The notes under the pieces are model-generated. The model was given only the letters and a program-made list of their open reading frames with translations, was not told the origin of the DNA and ran no database searches. Positions 35,752 through 44,189 of a stretch of 64,000 nucleotides of DNA are shown piece by piece; positions within the stretch are counted from its first letter, which is position 1, and each line of letters begins with the position of its first letter. Where the stretch lies: assembly GCF_029855045.1 (NCBI RefSeq), contig NZ_CP123228.1, positions 2,666,001 through 2,730,000 on the forward strand, read 5' to 3'. The DNA comes from Piscinibacter sp. XHJ-5. Lineage in GTDB: Bacteria; Pseudomonadota; Gammaproteobacteria; Burkholderiales; Burkholderiaceae_C. Made by a program: the position numbers and the translations under genes.

Positions 35752-36492
35752 ATGAACGCAAAGACCTCCGACCACATCCTCATCGTCGACGACGACCGCG
35801 AGATCCGCGAGCTGCTCACCACTTACCTGGTGAAGAACGGCATGCGCGTGATCGCGGTTCCCACCGGACGCCACATGCGCGCCGCGCTCGAGGAGCATGG
35901 CACCTTCGACCTCATCATCCTCGACCTGATGCTGCCCGGCGAGGACGGCATCGCGCTGTGCCGCGACCTGCGTTCCGGCAAGCACAAGGCGATCCCGATC
36001 CTGATGCTGACGGCGCGCAACGACGAGGCCGACCGCATCCTGGGCCTCGAGATGGGCGCGGACGACTATCTGGCCAAGCCCTTCGCCGCGCGCGAGCTGC
36101 TGGCGCGGCTGCGGGCGGTGCTGCGGCGCGCGCGCATGCTGCCCCCCAACATGCGGTCGACCGAGGAGGCGACGAAGCTGGCATTCGGCGATTGGCAGCT
36201 CGACACGACGGCGCGCCATCTCATCGACGCCGGCGGCGTGATGATTCCCTTGAGCGGCGCCGAGTACCGCTTGCTGCGCGTGTTCCTCGACCATCCGCAG
36301 AAGGTGTTGAACCGCGACCAGCTGCTGAACCTGACGCAGGGACGCGACGCGGAACTCTTCGAGCGCTCGATCGACCTGATGGTCAGCCGCCTGCGGCGCC
36401 ACTTGCGCGACGATGCCCGCGAGCCGCGCTACATCAAGACGGTGCGCAGCGAGGGGTACGTGTTCTCGTCGGCGGTCGAGGGGCTGGAGTAG
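35752..36492 (+). CDS. OmpR-family response regulator
   Basis: Two-component transcriptional regulator of 246 residues. The receiver domain (about 1-120) has the acidic pair in ILIVDDDREI, the phospho-acceptor Asp in LIILDLMLPGEDG, a Thr in LMLTARND and the Lys in YLAKPFAARE, so it should be phosphorylatable. The C-terminal winged helix spans about 145-240, with LSGAEYRLLRVFLDHPQKVLNRDQLL and YIKTVRSEGYVF. Its probable partner kinase is encoded about 2.5 kb away on the opposite strand (38992-40362), at the head of the convergent thioredoxin operon. No clear ribosome site precedes the chosen Met, which aligns with normal OmpR starts. Confidence 0.93.
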   Translation: MNAKTSDHILIVDDDREIRELLTTYLVKNGMRVIAVPTGRHMRAALEEHGTFDLIILDLMLPGEDGIALCRDLRSGKHKAIPILMLTARNDEADRILGLEMGADDYLAKPFAARELLARLRAVLRRARMLPPNMRSTEEATKLAFGDWQLDTTARHLIDAGGVMIPLSGAEYRLLRVFLDHPQKVLNRDQLLNLTQGRDAELFERSIDLMVSRLRRHLRDDAREPRYIKTVRSEGYVFSSAVEGLE

Positions 36493-36617
36493 CTCGGGGT
36501 CGCCGGCCCGGCCAGGTCTGGCGCCGCACCGGAACGCTTTCGCAGACAGGCAGATGCCGCGCTTCGTACGAGATCCCGCCCGCCAGGAAGAACAGGGCCA
36601 TCCACAGCTTGCGCATC

Positions 36618-37181
36618 TCAGGGCTCCATGGAAGCGGGCTCGGCCAGCAGCGCCTCGATGCGCTTGGCGACCTCGCCGTAGTCGCCTTCGCCGTGGTGCA
36701 TGTAGACCAGGCGGCCGTTGCGGTCGATCAGGTAGTCGGCCGGCCAGAAGTGGTTGCCGAAGGCGTCCCAGGTGCCGTAGTCGTTGTCCTGCGCGACGGC
36801 ATGCGTGATGCGCAGACGGCGGATCGCCTCCTGCAGCTTGGCCGTCGATCGCTCGTGCGCGAACTCGGGCGTGTGTACGCCGACGACGACCAGGCCCTGT
36901 GCGCCGTACTTCTCCTGCCATTGCGTCACATGAGGCAGATGGCGCAGGCAGTTGACGCAGTCGAAGGTCCAGAAGTCGACCAGCACGACCTTGCCGCGCA
37001 GCTCGTCCATCGTCAGCGGCGACGAGTTGAACCATGCCCCGATCCTGTGGAACTCGGGCGCCGGCTGGCGCGACGGCAGGTCGCCGCCGCGCCGCGGGTA
37101 CGCGATGGAGTACTGCGCGGCCACCGCAAGGGCGACGGCAGCGGCGAGCAGCGCGATGTGAAGAAGAATGCGGGTTCGCAT
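36618..37181 (-). CDS. TlpA-like thioredoxin-fold protein
   Basis: Exported thiol-redox protein of 187 residues, anchored or secreted through an N-terminal hydrophobic segment (about 4-24). The thioredoxin domain carries a CVNC active site in VLVDFWTFDCVNCLRHLP, followed by VVGVHTPEF and the cis-Pro region FWPADYLID. The same WT..C.NC pattern occurs in the thioredoxin domain of the DipZ protein encoded just upstream, so the two share an origin. It probably receives electrons from DipZ and reduces periplasmic disulfides. The gap to dipZ is 11 bases. Confidence 0.9.
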   Translation of the reverse strand: MRTRILLHIALLAAAVALAVAAQYSIAYPRRGGDLPSRQPAPEFHRIGAWFNSSPLTMDELRGKVVLVDFWTFDCVNCLRHLPHVTQWQEKYGAQGLVVVGVHTPEFAHERSTAKLQEAIRRLRITHAVAQDNDYGTWDAFGNHFWPADYLIDRNGRLVYMHHGEGDYGEVAKRIEALLAEPASMEP

Positions 37182-37192
37182 GACGACAGTCC

Positions 37193-38947
37193 TCAGCCGA
37201 AGGTGAACGCGTAAGCCTGTGCGCCGGCATCGAGAAACTCGATCTCGAACAGCGACTCCTTGCCACCCCCCGGCTGCCGGACGAGCTGGTACAGCCGGTG
37301 CGCGTCGACGATGCCGTTGCCCTGCGCGTCGACGTCGCTGCCGTGGTCGTTCAGCGGCGGCTTGCCGTCGACGAGCACCCGAAAGCGCACCGGCTTGCCA
37401 TCGGCCTCCGGTCCGAGCACCAGATGCAGGTCGCGGGCGTGGAAGCGATACGCGATGCGGCCTTGCGCCCGCGCCAGCACGATGCGGTCGGGCTCGATGG
37501 TCCAGTCGCCGTGTAGCGTCCATTGGTCGACGCGCAGCGAGCCGGCGCCGCGATATGCCTGCACACGCCCGAGGACGGCGCGGTCGCGCGACACGAAGCC
37601 GCTGCCTCGCTCGTGGCCCAGATAGGTCTCCCCCGACAGCGCCGGCCGCGGCCCCGGTGCGGCCTGCACGCCTTCACCCGTGGGGGACACCACGCCCGGC
37701 GCAAGCGGCTCGCGTGCAACCTCGGTCAGCAGCTGCTGCAACACGCGCTCGGACTGAGCGTACTGGTCTTCGCCGAACTGCTGGTGACGGACGCGGCCTT
37801 GCGCATCGACGAAGTAGAAAGCCGGCCAGGCCCGATTGCCGAAGGCGCGCCAGATGGCGAAGTCGTTGTCCAGCACGACCGGATAGCCGACACGCAGGTT
37901 GGCGGTGGCGCGGCGCACGTTGGCCGGCAGCTTCTCGAAGGCGAACTCCGGCGTGTGCACGCCCACCACCACGAGACCGGCGTCCTTGTACTTCTCGGCC
38001 CACGCGTTGAGGTACGGCAGCGTGCGCAGGCAATTGATGCAAGAGTAGGTCCAGAAGTTGACCAGCACCACCTTGCCGCGCAGGTCCTGCGGCATGAGCG
38101 GCGGGGAGTTGATCCACTCGGTGGCGCCGGACAGCGCACTCAACGGCCCCCTGTCTTGCGTCGTGGCGACGACACGCCGGAAGCCGGCTTCGGCGGCGGT
38201 CGGCGCGTACGTCTGGACAGCTTGCGGATGCGGCTTCCCGGCGCCGAGCTTCTCGAGCAGCGACTGTTCGATTCCCGGTGTCACGTCGACCGGCAGGCGG
38301 CTGAGCAGCTGCGCATCGACGCCCAGGGCCAGCGCACCGACGCTCGCCAGCACGGCCGCGCCTGCGCCGCGCCGCGCCCACTCTCCAGCGCGCAGGAAGC
38401 GCTTCAGCACCGGCAGCACGCGGCCACCGAGCAGCAGCGCCGCGGCCAGCGAAGTGCACGCGCCCGCGGCATAGGCCGCCAGCAGCAGCGTCGTGCCGGG
38501 ACCGGCGCCGTTGAGTGCCGCGGCGGTCAGGACGAGCCCGAGGATGGGCCCCGCGCACGGCGCCCACAGCAAGCCCGTGCTGACGCCCAGCACGAACGGC
38601 GCCGCGATGCCGCCACGCTGGCCGTGCGAGAGGCGCTGCCCCAGCGCGACCAGCGGCCTTGCGAGCCGCTCGGCCACCGCGGGGAGCATCAGCGCGATGC
38701 CGAACAAGGCCATCAGGATGAGCGCAGCGCTGCGCCCGGTCTGATGGACCGCGATGGCGCTGCTGCCGCCCACCGCCGCCAGCGTCGCTGCGGCGCAGAA
38801 GGCGATGCCCATGCCGGCGAGCAGCGGCAGGCCATGGGAGCGGAACGGACGATCGGTGCCTGCGAACACGAAAGGCAGGACCGGCAACACGCAGGGGCTG
38901 AGGATGGTGAGGACGCCGCCCAGGTAGGCGATGAGGAGGGTGAGCAT
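37193..38947 (-). CDS. dipZ: DipZ-like CcdA/thioredoxin/carbohydrate-binding-like fusion protein
   Basis: Thiol-disulfide interchange protein of 584 residues in three parts. Residues 1-235 form a CcdA-like membrane domain with two conserved redox Cys, in LSPCVLPVLPFVF and LLWAPCAGPILG. Residues about 265-430 are a periplasmic thioredoxin domain with active site CINC in WTYSCINCLRTLP. Residues about 450-584 are the C-terminal beta-sandwich typical of DipZ (YRFHARDLHLVLGP). It passes electrons from cytoplasmic thioredoxin to the periplasm. It lies between the histidine kinase gene and the TlpA-like gene in one operon, so the kinase may sense envelope redox state (inference). Confidence 0.93.
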   Translation of the reverse strand: MLTLLIAYLGGVLTILSPCVLPVLPFVFAGTDRPFRSHGLPLLAGMGIAFCAAATLAAVGGSSAIAVHQTGRSAALILMALFGIALMLPAVAERLARPLVALGQRLSHGQRGGIAAPFVLGVSTGLLWAPCAGPILGLVLTAAALNGAGPGTTLLLAAYAAGACTSLAAALLLGGRVLPVLKRFLRAGEWARRGAGAAVLASVGALALGVDAQLLSRLPVDVTPGIEQSLLEKLGAGKPHPQAVQTYAPTAAEAGFRRVVATTQDRGPLSALSGATEWINSPPLMPQDLRGKVVLVNFWTYSCINCLRTLPYLNAWAEKYKDAGLVVVGVHTPEFAFEKLPANVRRATANLRVGYPVVLDNDFAIWRAFGNRAWPAFYFVDAQGRVRHQQFGEDQYAQSERVLQQLLTEVAREPLAPGVVSPTGEGVQAAPGPRPALSGETYLGHERGSGFVSRDRAVLGRVQAYRGAGSLRVDQWTLHGDWTIEPDRIVLARAQGRIAYRFHARDLHLVLGPEADGKPVRFRVLVDGKPPLNDHGSDVDAQGNGIVDAHRLYQLVRQPGGGKESLFEIEFLDAGAQAYAFTFG

Positions 38948-38991
38948 GGCAGGGACTCGGGGTTGAAGGGGAGGAGCGTGGAGGCGAGGGG

Positions 38992-40362
38992 TCAGGGCGG
39001 CGGGGCGGACGTTGCGCTCATCTTGAGTCGGGCCTCCAGCCCGCCCTCGCTGCGATTGCGAAGCTCGAGCGCGGCGCCCAAAGCCATCGACAGCTGGTGC
39101 GCGATGGCCAAGCCGAGCCCGGTGCCGCCGGTGCTGCGGTTGCGCGAGCTCTCGACGCGATAGAACGGCTGCAGTACGGCATCGAGCTGGTCGGGCGGAA
39201 TGCCGGGCCCGTTGTCGATGACGGCGATCACGAGGCGGTCCGCGCTGCGAGTCACCTGCACGAGCGCATCGCTGCCGAACTTCAGCGCGTTGTCGACCAG
39301 GTTCGTCAGGATGCGGCGCAGCGCATGCGGGCGCGTGACGATCGCCTCGCCGACGCGGCCTTCCAGCCGAAGCGTGTGGCCGGCATCCTCGTAGTCGGCG
39401 ACCATCGCCTCGAGCAGCGCATCGACATCCACCCGTGTGGGCGGCTCGGAGGATCCGTGCAGCGTGCGCGCGTAAGCGACGCCTTCGCGCACCAGCGCCT
39501 GCATGGCATCCAGGTCCTGGCGGAACTTCGCGCGGTCCTGCTCGTGGTCCATCAGGTCGAGGCGAAGGCGCATGCGCGTGATGGGCGTCTGCAGGTCGTG
39601 CGAGATCGATGCGAGGATCTCCACGCGTTCTGCCGTATAGCGCGCGATGCGTCGCTGCATCTCGTTGAAAGCGCGGGCCGCGTGCGCGACCTCGCTAGGG
39701 CCGGCCTCGTCCAGCGCACGTGCCTTCAGGTCGAGCCCGAGCCCGTCGGCCGCCGCGGCCAGCCGTGCGAGCGGACGCGTGACGAGCCGCACCATCACCC
39801 AGGCACACGCGGCCAGCACCATCAGCTGGGCGAGCAGGATCCATATCACCCAGGCCGACACCGGCATTTCGACGCGCCGGGCATGCACGACGATCGGCGA
39901 GCCGTCGGCGAGGCGAACGAGGATCTGCAACCCGTCGTGGCCCTCGGCCACCTGCGCGACTTTCAGGGCTGCGTAGGGTCGCAGCGCCTCCACGAAGGCC
40001 TTGGCGAACTCGCTCGCGGACGCCGTGTGCGGCGGCGGGCCCTGGACGTCGCCGTCCAGCGTGAAGCGGTAGTTTCGGCGCGCGAGCTTGCCGAGCCAGC
40101 TCGCGCGCTCGTCGGCGTTCAGGCGGTCGAGGATGGCGATCGAGCTTGCGATGTCGCGCTCGATGCCGGCCATCATCAGCTCGCGCAGCGCGATGCCGCG
40201 CTCATGCCGGATCGAGATGAATGCCAGCGCCTGCGCGATCGCCAGCCCCAGCACGATGATCAGCGTCACGCGCGAGAACAGCGACTGCGGCAGCAGGCGG
40301 CGCCATCCCCTGTCGCAGCGGGGGACGTGAGAGGTGGCGTGGGAAATGGCGACGTGGCCCAT
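38992..40362 (-). CDS. two-component sensor histidine kinase (EnvZ-like)
   Basis: Inner-membrane sensor kinase of 456 residues. Start ATG at 40362 has GGAGG close upstream. Transmembrane helices lie at about 27-50 and 165-190, with a periplasmic loop of about 110 residues between. A HAMP domain follows (RLVTRPLARLAAAADGLG). The phospho-acceptor His is in ASISHDLQTPITRMRLRLDL. The ATPase domain has ILTNLVDNALKFG, VIDNGPGIPPDQ and STGGTGLGLAIAHQL. All catalytic boxes are intact. The likely partner is the OmpR-type regulator at 35752. It heads an operon with dipZ and a TlpA-like gene (44-base gap). Confidence 0.94.
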   Translation of the reverse strand: MGHVAISHATSHVPRCDRGWRRLLPQSLFSRVTLIIVLGLAIAQALAFISIRHERGIALRELMMAGIERDIASSIAILDRLNADERASWLGKLARRNYRFTLDGDVQGPPPHTASASEFAKAFVEALRPYAALKVAQVAEGHDGLQILVRLADGSPIVVHARRVEMPVSAWVIWILLAQLMVLAACAWVMVRLVTRPLARLAAAADGLGLDLKARALDEAGPSEVAHAARAFNEMQRRIARYTAERVEILASISHDLQTPITRMRLRLDLMDHEQDRAKFRQDLDAMQALVREGVAYARTLHGSSEPPTRVDVDALLEAMVADYEDAGHTLRLEGRVGEAIVTRPHALRRILTNLVDNALKFGSDALVQVTRSADRLVIAVIDNGPGIPPDQLDAVLQPFYRVESSRNRSTGGTGLGLAIAHQLSMALGAALELRNRSEGGLEARLKMSATSAPPP

Positions 40363-40731
40363 GAGGCCCTCCAGGTGGAACAGACTCGTGGCGAAGTGCG
40401 AGGCACTCGCATGGCTTGGGTTATAGGTGGCGCAGGAGGCTCCGTGGGCGCTTTGCGTATTCCTGTGTATCCGCCCGCCTGAAGCCAACAATACTTTTCG
40501 CTCGGCGCCCGCGCCATCGCGCGCACTGGCAACTGTGTATTGCACTGTGTCAGCGAACGCGCTGCACACATGCGCATCCAAATCTCCGCGTCGCCCGACA
40601 CATGGCCGATACAGCCGGCCGTTGCAATGACGACATCGCCGATCGCGCCGCATCACCCGTATCAATGACATGGCAGACGGCGAAGGAACCGCTTCGGGTC
40701 ACGAAGCATTGCACCCAACCGAGGAACCGTC
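40363..40731. other. divergent intergenic region with a direct repeat
   Basis: This 369-base gap separates the kinase operon from the plus-strand DUF4148 gene. It is more AT-rich than its neighbours around 40480-40560. It contains the direct repeat ACTGTGT at 40532-40538 and 40544-40550 (12-base period), with further TGTGTAT near 40469. OmpR-type regulators bind such tandem half-sites, so this may be the autoregulatory site of the two-component system. No gene is seen. Confidence 0.4.
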
Positions 40732-41076
40732 ATGAGCACCAAGCATTTGTTCGCAGCCCTCGTCGCCGCAGTCGGCGTGAGCACAACGATGGCGCAGGAA
40801 GCCACGCCCGACGTCTGGACGAAGTTCAACGACGCCAGCCTCCTTTCGTCGAGGAGCAGGGCCGAAGTCCTGGCCGAGCTGGAGATCTACCGCCGCTCCG
40901 GCCTGGCGGAGCTGGAACGTGGCGACGCCACGGACCCGTTCAGCCACCAGCATCGCGTGGCTTCGGCCCGGTATGCCGCGATGCGCTCCTCGCCGGAGTT
41001 CGCGTCGCTCGTGCAAACCATCGCGCAGCGCCGCGGCGAAACGGCCGATGTCGCCACGCTCGCCACGACTCGTTGA
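40732..41076 (+). CDS. DUF4148 family secreted protein, copy 2
   Basis: Small exported protein of 114 residues, with a signal peptide (STKHLFAALVAAVGV, cut after TMA) and the same helix block SRAEVLAELEIYRRSGLAELE as copy 1 at 34676. The mature parts differ at scattered positions (for example DATDPFSHQHRVASARYAAM), so the duplication is not brand new. GAGGAACCGTC precedes the start in both copies. The next gene, 37 bases downstream, encodes an Ohr peroxidase and may be co-transcribed. Function is unknown. Confidence 0.88.
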   Translation: MSTKHLFAALVAAVGVSTTMAQEATPDVWTKFNDASLLSSRSRAEVLAELEIYRRSGLAELERGDATDPFSHQHRVASARYAAMRSSPEFASLVQTIAQRRGETADVATLATTR

Positions 41077-41113
41077 TCGTCTCCGCACCCATCCATTCAC
41101 GAAAGGAACCATC

Positions 41114-41539
41114 ATGTCCAACAAGCTCGACCAGGTGCTCTACACGGCGCACACCCACACCACCGGCGGCCGCGAAGGCGCTGGCCGCTCCAGCGACGGC
41201 GCGATCGACGTCAAGCTCAGCACGCCGGGCACCAACCGACCCGGCACGAACCCCGAGCAGCTGTTCGGCATCGGCTACTCGGCCTGCTTCATCGGCGCGA
41301 TCGAGATCGCCGGCAAGCAACTGGGCATCAAGCTGCCGAGTGACACCGCCATCGGCGCCGAGGTGTCGCTGGGCAAGACCGGCGGCGGAGCCCATTACGG
41401 CCTCGGCGTGAAGCTGAAGGTCAGCTTGCCGGGCCTGGATGCGGCCGTGAAAAAGCAGCTCGTGGAAACCGCCCACCAGACCTGCCCGTACTCGCGTTCC
41501 ATCCGTGGCAACGTCGACGTCCAGTTCGAGATCGCCTGA
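41114..41539 (+). CDS. ohr: Ohr-type organic hydroperoxide reductase, copy 1
   Basis: OsmC/Ohr-fold thiol peroxidase of 141 residues that reduces organic hydroperoxides with lipoamide-dependent electrons. The peroxidatic Cys is in IGYSACFIGA and the resolving Cys in ETAHQTCPYSRS, both in family spacing; the conserved Arg of NRPGTNPEQLF-type blocks is present. The start has AAGGAACC upstream. No OhrR (MarR-type) regulator is adjacent. A second Ohr is encoded at 57816, sharing the TNPEQL and ETAHQTCPYS blocks but differing widely elsewhere, so the two probably diverged in substrate or regulation. Confidence 0.94.
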   Translation: MSNKLDQVLYTAHTHTTGGREGAGRSSDGAIDVKLSTPGTNRPGTNPEQLFGIGYSACFIGAIEIAGKQLGIKLPSDTAIGAEVSLGKTGGGAHYGLGVKLKVSLPGLDAAVKKQLVETAHQTCPYSRSIRGNVDVQFEIA

Positions 41540-41548
41540 GGGACTCTC

Positions 41549-41803
41549 ATGACCGACGTGGCCCGCTACAACCCGATCAGCTGCGACTTCCACGATGTCC
41601 TCGAAGCCGCCGCAACGACGCGCAAGGTGGTCCGCGTGCGGTTCGTCGACGACGCAGGCACGCTGCAGCACCGCAGCGCGACCATCGTCGACGTCTTCAG
41701 CCGCCATGGCGCGGAGTACCTCTGGATCAGCACCGGCGAGACCTTGCGTCTCGACCGGCTGATCGCCGTGGACGACACCAAGTTTGTCACTCGCTGGCAG
41801 TGA
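41549..41803 (+). CDS. Rof (YaeO)-like Rho-binding antiterminator
   Basis: Small cytoplasmic protein of 84 residues. It begins YNPISCDFHDVLEAA, matching the N-terminus of E. coli Rof (Y-PI-CD--D-LE-A), and continues with a small beta-barrel pattern: VVRVRFVDDAG, SATIVDVFSRHGAEYLWI, ETLRLDRLIAVD. Rof binds the primary RNA site of Rho and blocks termination. The gene starts nine bases after the ohr stop and is probably co-transcribed with it. The match is to a short motif and fold pattern, so the role is likely rather than proven. Confidence 0.75.
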   Translation: MTDVARYNPISCDFHDVLEAAATTRKVVRVRFVDDAGTLQHRSATIVDVFSRHGAEYLWISTGETLRLDRLIAVDDTKFVTRWQ

Positions 41804-41854
41804 GCGTGCTGGCATCGCCGTTGCTTGCCACTGCGGGTTTGTCTCTGGAGCCCC

Positions 41855-42535
41855 ATGAGGATCGCTACGCTCTTCGCGAACACCAGCGCGCACGCACGCA
41901 TCACGCGCGCATTGACCGACCAGGGCATCGAGGTGGTTTCGTTTGCGACCTTCGACCTGCTCGTCGCGGCGCAAGCGGTGCAGGCGTTCGCCGCGATCAT
42001 GGTGGATGACACTGCGCCGCGCCTCGATGAACGGCTTGCGCGCCTGCAGCCGAAGTTCGCGGCGCAGACCGCGCTCATTGTGGTCGGCGAGGGCGGTGCC
42101 GCCAGCATCTCGCGCGCGTTGCTGCTTGGCGCCGACGACTATGCGATCACTTGCGAGCGGGCAACCGAGCACTTGGTGCAGCGCGCGATCGCACGCGTGA
42201 GCGTCAAGTTGCGAGGGTCACAGAAGCGCATGCTGTCGGTCGGCTCGTACAGGCTGCTTCTCGCGGAAGGCGTGTTGTACTCGACAGGAGGTCAGGTGCG
42301 GCTTACGCCGCGCGAGCTCACGCTGGCGCGCCTGCTCTTCGAGCGCTGCAACCAGGTGGTGACCAGCGAGACGCTTTGCGACGCGATCTGCGGCCGCGTC
42401 GACGCGAGCGCCGAGCGCGCGGTGCAACAGCACGCGTATGAGCTGCGCCGCAAGCTGCAGCAAGTCGTGCCGCGGGATGGGCAAGCGCTGCGTATCGTGG
42501 CGATGTATGGCGCGGGCTACCGCCTCGCCTGGTGA
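41855..42535 (+). CDS. atypical response regulator with degenerate receiver and winged-helix domain
   Basis: Protein of 226 residues. The C-terminal OmpR-type winged helix (about 130-226) is well kept: VRLTPRELTLARLLFERCNQVVTSETL, then a recognition helix AVQQHAYELRRKLQQ and IVAMYGAGYRLAW. The N-terminal domain has the receiver length and LLGADDYAI, but lacks the acidic pair (RIATLFANTSAH where VDDD is usual) and the active-site Lys. An Asp in AAIMVDD may sit at the phosphorylation position. It is probably phosphorylation-independent. No kinase gene is adjacent. The chosen start has GGAG a few bases upstream. Confidence 0.82.
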   Translation: MRIATLFANTSAHARITRALTDQGIEVVSFATFDLLVAAQAVQAFAAIMVDDTAPRLDERLARLQPKFAAQTALIVVGEGGAASISRALLLGADDYAITCERATEHLVQRAIARVSVKLRGSQKRMLSVGSYRLLLAEGVLYSTGGQVRLTPRELTLARLLFERCNQVVTSETLCDAICGRVDASAERAVQQHAYELRRKLQQVVPRDGQALRIVAMYGAGYRLAW

Positions 42536-42663
42536 TCGAGCGCAAGGCACGAGGCGTGCGCCATTCGCGCGAAGTGACGCTGGCTGTACGCTGCGCCGCA
42601 CGTGCATCGGGCAGCTGTTCTGATTCGCGGCACAACTTCAGGAAAAGTTCAGCCGCCTGCGAG

Positions 42664-43701
42664 TCACATGCCCTGGTTCTTCCACACTGAGATCGCCGTC
42701 GCAAGCAAGAGCAGCGCTGCTGCGCCTGCCGTGAAGAGCGACGTGACCTCCATGTCCTGCATCTCCATCACCAGCTTGCTGTGCAAGCCGGCGTAGACGC
42801 GATCGAGCTCTGTGCCGCTGTCCGCATGGAAGTATTCGCCGCGGGTCAGCTCGGCGACCTGCTTCAACGCATCCTCGTCGAGACGCACGACGATGTTGAC
42901 CCCGTCGCCCATGACGACGCCTTCCTTGGTGCCGAACCCGACCGTGTACACCTTCACCCCGTGCTTCGCGGCGAGCTGCGCGGCCTCGACCGGCTCGGGG
43001 CCTGCGGTGTTCTGTCCATCGGTCAGCAGCACGATGGCCGCCGCGGAGTACGAACCCGGCGGCACCGCAGCCAAGCCCTCGGGCGCCGTCCTCCGACCCT
43101 CGCCGCCGAGGCTGCGCGCCGGCTTGCGTGTGCGCGCAAGCGCGTCCTGTGCATCGAGATTCTCTCCGGGGAAGACCGCCGCCAGCGCGACCAGGATGCC
43201 GCGGCCGATGGCAGTGCCCTGCTGCGGTTGCAATCGGTCGATGGCGGCCATCACGTCGTTGCGCCGCGCGGTCGGCGGCTGCACGAGCTGAGCGTCGTCC
43301 GCGTAGGCGACCACGCCGACGCGGACATGGCGCGGCAGCCGCGCGGCGAAGGCCTTGGCCGCCTGCTGCGCGGCGGCGATACGACTGGGCGCCACGTCCG
43401 GCGCCTCCATGCTCCCCGAGATGTCCATCGCCAGGATGAGGGTCTGCTGGCGCGTCGGCAATGTCAGCATCGCCGACGGCCGGGCGGCCGCGACGATCAG
43501 CAGCGCGAGCACGCCGAACAGCAGTGCCGGCGCGACGAAGCGGTGCCATGGCGGCGTCCGGGTGGATGCGTTGCGCGCGAGGAATTGGAGTGCCCGGCCA
43601 CCAGCGCGCACGGCGCGCTTGCGCAGCAGGGCCCAGCACCCGAGGGCGAGCACGGGCAGCATGGTCTCGAGCCAGAGGATTTCAGACCACTGCAGGTGCA
43701 T
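42664..43701 (-). CDS. VWA-domain membrane protein (BatA/BatB-like)
   Basis: Protein of 345 residues, with hydrophobic segments near 10-25 and 57-73 and one at the C-terminus (about 317-338) flanking a von Willebrand A domain. The metal-ion-dependent adhesion site is complete: DISGSM near residue 92, a Thr in QQGTAIGRG and the Asp in IVLLTDGQNTAGPEPV. This layout matches BatA/BatB proteins (Bacteroides aerotolerance type), which usually accompany a MoxR ATPase and a DUF58 protein. Neither is in the window, so this copy is an orphan. The start has GGAG upstream, and the gene overlaps the preceding small winged-helix gene by 20 bases. Confidence 0.9.
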   Translation of the reverse strand: MHLQWSEILWLETMLPVLALGCWALLRKRAVRAGGRALQFLARNASTRTPPWHRFVAPALLFGVLALLIVAAARPSAMLTLPTRQQTLILAMDISGSMEAPDVAPSRIAAAQQAAKAFAARLPRHVRVGVVAYADDAQLVQPPTARRNDVMAAIDRLQPQQGTAIGRGILVALAAVFPGENLDAQDALARTRKPARSLGGEGRRTAPEGLAAVPPGSYSAAAIVLLTDGQNTAGPEPVEAAQLAAKHGVKVYTVGFGTKEGVVMGDGVNIVVRLDEDALKQVAELTRGEYFHADSGTELDRVYAGLHSKLVMEMQDMEVTSLFTAGAAALLLLATAISVWKNQGM

Positions 43702-44062
43702 CGTCTTGCTCCGGAGTCTTTCGGCCGTTGCGCTTGCGCTGGGGCTTCGGCTCGTCGGGCAACCTGAACGGCGCCGGCTGCCAGGCGTACAGCGGAACGA
43801 GCTTGCTCGTTCCGTTCGGACCGGTGTGCCTCCATCCGGCGACGTGAACCACGCCCTTTTCGCGCATCACGTCGAGCAGCGTGACGAGGTTGTTGCCGCT
43901 GTACGCGATGCCCAGACGTCCCGCGAGCTCGCGGCAGCTTCGCGGGCCCTGCATCAGGTAGGCCGCGACCCCTGCGAAGCGCTCCATGACGGCGTGGGGC
44001 TTGCTGCGCCAGTTCTTGCGGTTGGAGGGCTGCTTGACGACTTCGGACGGGCTCGCGTTCAT
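43682..44062 (-). CDS. small predicted winged-helix protein of unknown function
   Basis: A 126-residue protein. The centre (about 25-85) looks like a helix-turn-helix: FAGVAAYLMQGPRSCRELAGRLG, then NNLVTLLDVMREKGVV, then a wing with VHVAGWRH. A Pro-containing segment PLYAWQPAPFRLPDEPKPQ follows, and the tail is basic then acidic. No enzymatic motif is seen. It overlaps the VWA gene start by 20 bases, so the pair is translationally coupled and this may regulate that gene or another locus. It is not a recognised named family. Confidence 0.7.
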   Translation of the reverse strand: MNASPSEVVKQPSNRKNWRSKPHAVMERFAGVAAYLMQGPRSCRELAGRLGIAYSGNNLVTLLDVMREKGVVHVAGWRHTGPNGTSKLVPLYAWQPAPFRLPDEPKPQRKRNGRKTPEQDDAPAVV

Positions 44063-44189
44063 GGCCCAGTGTTCGCTGCCCGATCCGTTGCATCAACGCT
44101 CACTCGGAGGAGAGCACGCACCGCCTTTGGACAGATGCAGATCCTGTGCGGCCACCTTACGGTTACGGGGTTGCAGAAGAGGCCCCAGC

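Noticed and set aside
36434..36616. A 60-codon frame right after the TlpA-like stop, beginning MRKLWMALFFLAGG
   Set aside because: The start resembles a signal peptide, but only about 40 codons lie outside the convergent regulator gene and the rest is Pro/Arg/Thr-rich antisense sequence. It may be a truncated relic; there is not enough to call a gene.
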